From: Trichostrongylus colubriformis
Taxonomy: Eukaryota; Nematoda; Chromadorea; Rhabditida; Trichostrongylidae
NCBI GenBank assembly: GCA_963978905.1
Contig: OZ022257.1
Location: forward strand, 5,838,965-5,902,964
DNA length: 64,000 bases
Direction of reading: 5' to 3'
Below are positions 57,136 to 64,000 of this stretch, in pieces (the first letter of the stretch is position 1; each line of letters opens with the position of its first letter). The notes below the pieces were generated by a model that had not been told where the DNA came from, did not search any database, and saw only the letters and a program-made list of their open reading frames with translations. Position numbers and translations under genes: made by a program.

Positions 57136-60100
57136 ATGGCAGCATGGTGTGCTGATCACCTTAGAGATGTGGAGGTATGTGCGTATTCCTACTCCAGTAT
57201 TATGTTCAACTGAAATTTTATATATTCTATGAATTAATTTGTCATGCATTTCCAATGATTCTCCAAAGAAAGCGGAAAAGAGCAACTTTCATCTTCGAAC
57301 ACTTGCAGTCCGTTTAGTTTGCCACAATTGCAAAACAACGAGTCTCGGCAATGTGCCAAGACGTCCAGTGCCATTTTTTATTTGAACTGGATGTTTTCTA
57401 AGAGGAATTTATTTTTTTTTTTATTCTTTCGCTTATTTTCCCGTTCACTGTTTTGCTCGTTCGTTGTTATTTGCTGTTTTACTTGTTCCAAATCCTCATG
57501 AACGAAACTAAATTCGCCCTACGCGACATCAAATGGCAATGGCCCGCCGTCAGCAGAGAACACGGCCACTGAAGCATGCAGCTCGAGGTGATGAGTGCTA
57601 TGATCGCAAAAGCTCCCTGAGGCCGCGTTTTCAATGCGTGTTCTGCTATTCTTCTGAGCTGGAATGCTCGTTTACAGAGCATAGTGTTCGAGAATACGCT
57701 TTTGCTTTCTTGCCCCCAGCTCTTTCCCCTGCCTTCAAAGGCAGTGGACGCACTGAGGGTGTGGGTGAAGTGACGAAGATCGCTGCACGTTCGGCAGTGG
57801 TGGGCTCCTTCTTCGCAACTCCTCACAGTGACAATTTGTTTCAGCGCCCACTATCACTCCATACGCACTCCCAGCCAGGGTCAAGCATGGCGTCGAGGAA
57901 ATTTTTAAAAAATTCGACCCGTCCCCCCCCCCTTCCTCGAAGGGAGGCATCCATTAAGACGCCCCTCCCCATTTTCTTCAGGTTCCGCTATTTCTCTGGT
58001 TCCTACTCAGCCAGCGTGATTCATCGAGGAAGGTAAGAGCCCACGTTCAAAAAGACTGAGGTCAAACTCGTAACAAGCAAAAAAAAGGAACCTAACAAAA
58101 TTTAATACTTATATTCCTGAACGAACGCATCGTCGACCATGGGTCCTACGCTCGCCTTCTGATGACCGAGGAAAAGGCTTATAAGTCATGCAAGTTGGAT
58201 GAAAGGTGAAAGAAGAAGGATAAAAAAGTTATAAACCAAAACGTAGCCATGTAGTGCGCTCCATTGCGATTGCGGCGTAGCAATGCAACGACGACGCGGC
58301 GATCGCCATTGAGCGCGGTATCTTTCCAGTAATAAATTGAAGCATTTTTGAATACTGGTAACTTTACTAAAACTCCATCTTTCAAAGTACTGTGAACTCT
58401 TTTCTCGATAATTTTCTCAGACCGATCTATTGGCTACTTAGTTTCCCCAATGGTTGCGCAGTTCTCCATAAAAATCCAGAAGAGAAAAATTGTGGAAGAT
58501 TTCGAAGTATCCTCTTCAGATGGTTGTAGCTTCCTGCAAACTTAACCTTGTGAGTGCAAACTTGCGATGCGGAGTCTGTAAAGCTGCCGCTTTCCAACGA
58601 CCACTTGAACCATAATTATCTTCGAAAAGAAACAAATTATTCTGAAGGAAATCATTCGAGGACATATTCTCATCAAGATGGCAAGATCTTCCCAAAAATT
58701 TTTGGAAAAGTAGAGTTCGAATGTCTCCATTCACATCCTTTGTTCTCAGTGGTCCAACGGGACGGTGACCAGCGTTGGCTGGCCTCGCAGCGGGATGCGC
58801 TATGCATGAGGATCTCCATCCACATTATCGATGATACAAATTCTCCGGTCCGTAGTGGCTTGCTAGCACCAATTTACGTTCTTGTGATCGAATCACAATA
58901 TGAATGAAGCACATATCGGCTAATTTTTCCTTTTCGTCCCATGGTTTCTTGAGTATTTATTCACGTTAGTACCTGGGTTCACGCTAGTACCCGCTTTCCA
59001 CGGCTGATCGGTGGATTTCCAGATCCCTCCGTACGTGTTTTCGTTGCCAGCGCACCAACGAAACGGCTATCGGCGTTGGCCGACTTCGTTGTGAGTCGCG
59101 CCTATCAACAACTCCTCCACCCTCCCAGCCGACTGAATACGACCCCCCTGTCGATGATTCCTCGACGGGGCACGACCTGCTCTCAGCGTGAATGATTTCG
59201 TTTGAATAGAAGTAAACCAATTTTTAAGTATTTTTATATGAACACAATCATAGTTACAATGATAATCATCTGCAGCACATTGTCTTCGATTGAAATGGTG
59301 CCTAAATAGATTGAAATTTGGTTGAAGAAATATAGAGGTCATTAACAAATAAACGAAATGACCCTCAAAAGACAGCATAAATTTACTCAGGGCTGGCGTG
59401 CATCTGGATTGCCCTTGACAACGTCATCAAATGAATGTGCAAAGCTTTTCGATGGAGCCATACGTCAATTCGTTTCATGGACTGACTGCGCACAATTGGA
59501 AGGTCTCGACAAAACATTGGAGGCTATGCAAGCAGCAGATGATAATGCAGGTAAGCAATAAACCATGATTGTAGTTGTATGTTGGAAGGAGGTAGTGTAG
59601 TGACAGAAGGCGCGCACCCTACTTTCATGGTGCGGGGATCAAATCTTGCATCAATGCCTGCCCAGACCAACTAAGCTTTCCATCCCTTCGGCGTAGGTGA
59701 GTTGGAACGAGACTTGCCTAGGAGGATAAAAGCACTGACTTCTACATCGGCTGAGCCCCGCAAGTCATTGTATAGGCCGAATCGCATTCATCTGCCTCCA
59801 CGATTCTGGATGGGACTTGACTTCACTGCGCATCCCACAGAAGCGACCGATAAACGTCAAGAACTTTATACTTTTTCAATTGTGGTTGTAAACTGCAAAC
59901 CAACCGACGATTTCGACTGGAAAGTGCTGAAGTTGCCAATCTAAATCATATTCCTGGTTTTCGTATACATAACTCGTTTAAATGAGCAGAGATCATTTCG
60001 ATTTAAGTACATAACTTTTTTGAAGATTCCATTTCCAGTACTTCCTCGAGCATTTGCCCTTGGAATCCAAGCTATTGGTACGGGAACAGGTGCCAGAACA

Positions 60101-62610
60101 AATGCCGAATTTCGAAAGCAATTGGAACAACTTCAAATCGACGCTGCCCAAAAAGGAAACAAACGTGAACAGAAACATGCAAAGGCTGTGCTGCAGTTTG
60201 CCGAAGGGTAAGGTTTTTTGAGCGTTTCCTCTTTTCACATCCTTTTGCTGTTATCAAATGACCCCTCCTAGGTACTGTCTTTGGGTTTGATTGCTTGTCG
60301 CTATATTTCATATAAAGTTTTTTGGCTAAATCACCGAATGAGGAGCAAGAGAGACATCAAGGATCGGTGTGCGACAGGACACCCGAATTGCGACTTCGCG
60401 CTATGAGAGATGCGCCACCAAGTGTTTCTCTGTCCCCCGCGCATTTAGACGCGACCACTGCTTCGCGTGAACTTACCCAATCCGGGTGTTCCGCACCCAA
60501 TCATCAAAAATTGAAAACGACAGACGTTTCGAGCTGATAATTCAAATTTTTGGGGAGTTTGAATCGCTTCTTTCAGGAAGCAAAGTGCAGCTGCGCTCAC
60601 TTGGGAAGATATTCTGAAGGATTATCCGACCGACTTAATTGCCATCAAATTTGCTCATGATACGTATTTCTACCTGGGTGACTCAAAGAATATCCGCGAT
60701 TCGGTCAAAGCTGTTCTACCCAAGCACAAAGGAACTGAACCGTGCTACAGGTAAGCATATAGAGTTAGCTTCTTTTTCGTATAGACAACTTTTTATCTAG
60801 TTTTCTCCATGGTATGCTAGCCTTTGGACTGGAAGAATGCGAGCAGTATGCTGAGGCAGAGAAAGAAGCATTAAAGGTATAGCGACGTCCTTAAATCGAT
60901 ACTTTACATTGTATCGGTGAACCTATACTGCACTGAATGAAAACCCCATTGGAAAGGTCACAGAAGAACGTTTTGTGCAAAAGGGCGTGGCTTTTGTCGG
61001 GGGCGGAGATTGTGGTCGACTTTCCGTCTCGCTTCCTAATTGTACATGTGAAATATCTCGACTGTAAATCGTTTAAATGGCGCAAAAAGCTTATTGTCTG
61101 CGTTCTCCTTATTGTTTCTTTGAAATGAGAGGGAAGCTGTAGAAGATGGGTTCAGGGACTGGAACTTAACCGGTTTGACTGCTGGTCCACTCATGCACTT
61201 GCGCATGTTCTAGAAATGCAAGGACGATTTGATGAGGGTATTGCGTTTACGGAAAACACGGTCGAGGATTGGAAGGTGAGCAACTTTGTTTGGATTGGTT
61301 TCATTTAAAAAAAGAAAAGTTCATGACACCACTTTTTTATTATTCTTTTCGCACAGCATATCCTGATTTCAAGTCCCCAGGTCACAATTTCTAGGCTGGA
61401 TGGATGCTAGCTGCACATAATTATTGGCACAATGCCTTGTATTACATCGAGAAGGGCGTCACTGAAGTTCCACTAGAAATTTACGACAAGTGAATTTGTT
61501 TACTGATGTTTCACATGAGAATTTAGTGTTTTCACTCAGAACGTGTTGATTGCTTACTTACCAGGGAAATCATACCACGTGCAAGGAAAAGTGGTGCCAT
61601 GTTGGACATCGTGGATGCGGCATCGATGCTGTGGCGGCTTGAACTCGAAGGTGTTGCCGTGGGAAACAGGTGGGTAAGGCTGCGTTCATACTTTGCGTTG
61701 CCAGCGGCAGAGCGTGGCTGTGTGTCTTTGCGTCTCCGTCTATGCCACCCTGTCTCGTTGCCTGCGTCATTTCTGCACCTTCCCGTGCCAGTATGCATGG
61801 CTGCCTGTAAACGCAGCCAGCCACGCACTGCCGGAGTTAAATATGATCAGGCCTAATTGACGAACAAAAGGAGCGAATCCGTGACGTTGTGGCACTAATG
61901 CAGGGGAGAAAAATCAACGAAAACTTTTTTGTTGATGCGAGTATTTCGGCTATATGCGGCTGAAACTGACGTTACTGCTCTACGATTATGGTAGGAGCAG
62001 TTTTTATTCAATTATGAAATCAGATAGGTAGCTTTTAAAGCGAGCGGTTGCGTTGCGGCCATGCCACTCAAGGTCCTGTTTCTTTTTTGTTATAGCACAT
62101 AGCGGATGAATATGAAAGACTATTGCATGCGTTGGCTGAGGATTCTGGGGACCATGCAAATAATGTGTCTAGACTAATGACACCTGCAGTTGCAACGCGG
62201 CTTTTGCCAGGCAGTGTCTATACTTTTTTTAGAATGGTAGGTGAGGTAGCAACAGAAACTAGTATGACAATGAATCTATACAATTTCAAGGTTGAAGACA
62301 AATTTTATTTTTGTTATCACTTGAAGGAGGAGCATGGTTTGGATAGCCATTGTTGGGATTCCGCTGAGAATCGTTTTTGCCATACCCCTCAGTGCGCAGA
62401 GCGGTGGAGCAGTACGCTGCCACGTTCTTTTCAATCATCAGGCCGAATCCTTCTACGAACAAAAGAATGCGTCTCTACAACCATCAGCATTATGAAATTT
62501 TTGGAATTTAATTCGTCTAGTAGACAATTCATTTTTCAGGTGGCGTGAGTTTGCAGACCTTTCGTCACATCTCGACGACCACGTTCTGTTTTTCAACGAT
62601 ATTCACATGA
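57136..62610 (+). CDS. TTC38: TTC38-like protein, copy B (3' end outside window)
   Basis: Nine exons are visible: 57136-57174, 59391-59550, 60039-60207, 60577-60750, 60801-60876, 61156-61275, 61395-61489, 61565-61669, 62540-62610. Their lengths (39, 160, 169, 174, 76, 120, 95, 105 and 71 nt) equal those of copy A exactly, and phases match. They encode residues 1 to about 336 of an expected 466; the counterparts of exons 10-13 were not found before position 64000 and should lie to the right. Signature segments include SSNECAKLFDGAIRQFVSW, DYPTDLIAIKFAHDTYFYLG, LHGMLAFGLEECEQYAEAEK, AHNYWHNALYYIEKG and LDIVDAASMLWRLELEGVAV. The protein is clearly diverged from copy A (by eye about 60% identity in exon 2), so both copies appear to be maintained. 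Intron 4 is only 50 bp against 1229 bp in copy A; intron 1 is 2.2 kb. No frameshift or stop is seen, so this is probably a functional paralogue. Confidence 0.92.
57175..59390. other. Intron 1 of TTC38-B, 2.2 kb, otherwise unassigned
   Basis: Contains open frames of 167 codons (57533-58036, +) and 117 codons (58554-58907, +) with no recognisable motif or consistent splice borders. Most likely non-coding or old repeat sequence. Confidence 0.45.
59585..59870 (+). repeat. Probable tRNA-derived SINE, copy 3 (intron 2 of TTC38-B)
   Basis: Head TTCATGGTGCGGGGATCAAAT, middle TAGGAGGATAAAAGCACTGA, tail CACGATTCTGGATGGGACTT, ending ATAAACGTCAAGAACTTTAT. Same orientation as the host gene. Confidence 0.6.
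61677..61854. mobile_element. MITE with AGGC(C)GCGTTCATACTTTGCG ends, copy 2 (intron 8 of TTC38-B)
   Basis: Left end AAGGCTGCGTTCATACTTTG, shared core TTGCGTCTCCGTCTATGCCA, diverged right end ATATGATCAGGCCT. It starts only about 7 bp after the exon 8 donor. Confidence 0.6.
62096..62236 (+). other. Coding-like cryptic exon inside intron 8 of TTC38-B
   Basis: A strong acceptor (TGTTTCTTTTTTGTTATAG) and a donor (ATG|GTAGGT) bound exactly 47 codons: HIADEYERLLHALAEDSGDH then ANNVSRLMTPAVATRLLPGS and a short tail. In the TTC38 frame its inclusion would meet a stop at once (AGC ACA TAG), so it is either a poison exon or a piece of another gene. Not recognised. Confidence 0.25.
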
Positions 62611-62819
62611 GTACGTTGATTTAGATTCTTAATTCAGCAGTCATGGGAAATGGACATGCGCGCGCACTCGTAAAGGCACCAAAAGGAATCGGTTTAGCGC
62701 CCCTTTCCGCACATTCGGATTACACCCACGCAATCGCACTGTGCTCAGCGCGCCGGGTGTGAACACTTATGTCAGGATTTCGTACCGCAACAAGCGGCGT
62801 GCGACACGGTAAGTGCGAG

Positions 62820-63945
62820 CTTTGCGCGCCGCTAGAGTTGGGGTATTTTACTTCCCATGGAACTTTGAAATAAGCTCCGGGGAGATCGATAGAGCTTCGA
62901 ACGCTGATTATAACTGTGAGAACCAAAATTGCTAAATGGCATTGTGAAGCGAGTTACGAGGGGTCAAAGTTTGCCTGTGACTTGCCTGTGACATCTCAAT
63001 GGCGAGGCGCTTCGTCATCAGGATGACTAGCGCAGATTCAGCAATGGCCTCGCGGCTTAGTGGTAGTGACCCGATTCTGCAGGCGCGGGCTTGCGGGTTC
63101 GCTCTCGCCGGTGCGGCTTTTTTTTTTTGCATTTTGTGTTTCATTGTCAGTAAGTGCTTTTCTTTCACTTCTAAACGTTTCCTGTATGATATTCGCGCGT
63201 AGGGGGTCGAATTACCCCTATGTGCAAATTTCCAGCCGGATCCAGTTTTTGGCCCAACTTCGGAAAATTAGGGGTGGCCGGGGGTTAAGTAGGAGTTTTT
63301 TGAATTTCCTTCCACAAAAAATCCTGCAAGCTGAACAAGATAACCTAAACATACCTATCACACTTGCCCATCACACTAAACGCACGTAACAAGCGCCAAA
63401 TAAGAGCATTTGCTGGGCAAGGGTCAACGACTTCTCCTTTCCTGCATGGGTTGCCAGCCAATAGCCCATCAATTTTTCCGAAATTTGGTCAAATTCTCGA
63501 ATTGGCTGAGAACTTGTCCCATAGGGTAATTTGATCCCCTGAACACGACACACTGGTTTTGCGTGAAAACGTATGGCTCGCTCGCTATGGGCTCCCAAAC
63601 ATACCATGAAATGGTATTACTCTTTTTTTCAGAAAAACCTTCATAACTTCATTCAGGTAATTGTTTGACAGATTCTGAATACAGATTTGAGATCAGCATT
63701 TTAAAGCGCGCACAGTGGTATGTGTCTCATTGCAAATGGCCATTTCGACAAACCGTCTGATGGCAAAGTGCCTCGCCAATGAGGTGTCACAGGCAAACTT
63801 TGACCCCTCGTAACTCGCTTCAGGATGCCATTTGGCAGTTTTGGTTTTCACTGTTATAATCAGCGTTCGAAGCTCTATCGTTCCCCCCGGGTCTCATTTC
63901 AAAGTTCCATGGGAACTAAAATACCTTCCCTAGTGAGAGCGATTA
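62820..63945. mobile_element. Long inverted-repeat element in intron 9 of TTC38-B
   Basis: Arms of about 180 bp at 62820-63010 and 63768-63945 are reverse complements (for example GCGAGTTACGAGGGGTCAAA against TTTGACCCCTCGTAACTCGC). The interior holds a tRNA-like unit at about 63044-63127 and unrelated sequence. Sequence related to one arm plus the tRNA-like unit is found at 10060-10350. Confidence 0.65.
63044..63127 (+). ncRNA. tRNA-like Pol III unit (probable SINE head, not a functional tRNA)
   Basis: CTTAGTGGTAGTGACC resembles a D-arm/A box, GCGGGTTCGCTCTCGCC a T-arm/B box, and a run of nine T follows at 63119-63127 as a polymerase III terminator. The acceptor and T stems do not pair well, so a working tRNA is unlikely. 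Confidence 0.4.
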
Positions 63946-64000
63946 CACGACAGTGCTAGGGGCGAAACACGCACAACTGACTTGTGATCGCTTTGGGACC

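Noticed and set aside
57533..58036. 167-codon + frame in TTC38-B intron 1 as a nested gene
   Set aside because: Low-complexity composition (Ser/Arg/Pro-rich), no motif, overlapped by a long minus-strand frame, no convincing splice or start context.

Overview
The window looks like repeat-rich genomic DNA of a parasitic nematode, most likely a strongylid (clade V, hookworm-type) worm. This rests on small introns with nematode-style TTTTCAG/TTTCTAG acceptors, acceptor sites directly before start codons (spliced-leader trans-splicing), two genes close to animal TTC38, and many Tc1/mariner and MITE elements. The species assignment is inference. No bacterial operons, rRNA genes or CRISPR arrays are seen.

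The clearest genes lie in the right-hand 20 kb on the + strand. TTC38-A (44628-53269) is complete: 13 exons, 466 codons. TTC38-B starts at 57136 and runs off the window after nine of the expected 13 exons (last visible exon 62540-62610). The nine shared exons have identical lengths and phases, but the introns differ greatly in size and repeat content, so this is an old tandem duplication. Between the copies are several coding-like exon candidates of unknown identity. One of them (56877-57053) ends about 80 bp before the trans-splice acceptor of TTC38-B, which is the spacing of a nematode operon.

The left 44 kb has no recognisable conserved gene. It holds one tentative three-exon gene on the minus strand (24041-24669) and a dense layer of mobile elements. 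These are an internally deleted Tc1/mariner-superfamily copy (6755-7672), a decayed mariner (about 28080-28600), a Tc1-like remnant (21627-22130), two copies of a hairpin element made of two mariner 3' halves (3672-4344 and 33624-34307), another TA-flanked element (34316-35065), a 978-bp inverted-repeat element (13903-14880), several MITE families, three copies of a probable tRNA-derived SINE, and tRNA-like remnants.

The most conspicuous sequence is a nearly pure tetranucleotide (ATGT)n array of about 1.33 kb (37083-38411) that begins exactly where a SINE copy ends. Its 430-550 codon open frames are artefacts, because all six frames of this repeat lack stops.
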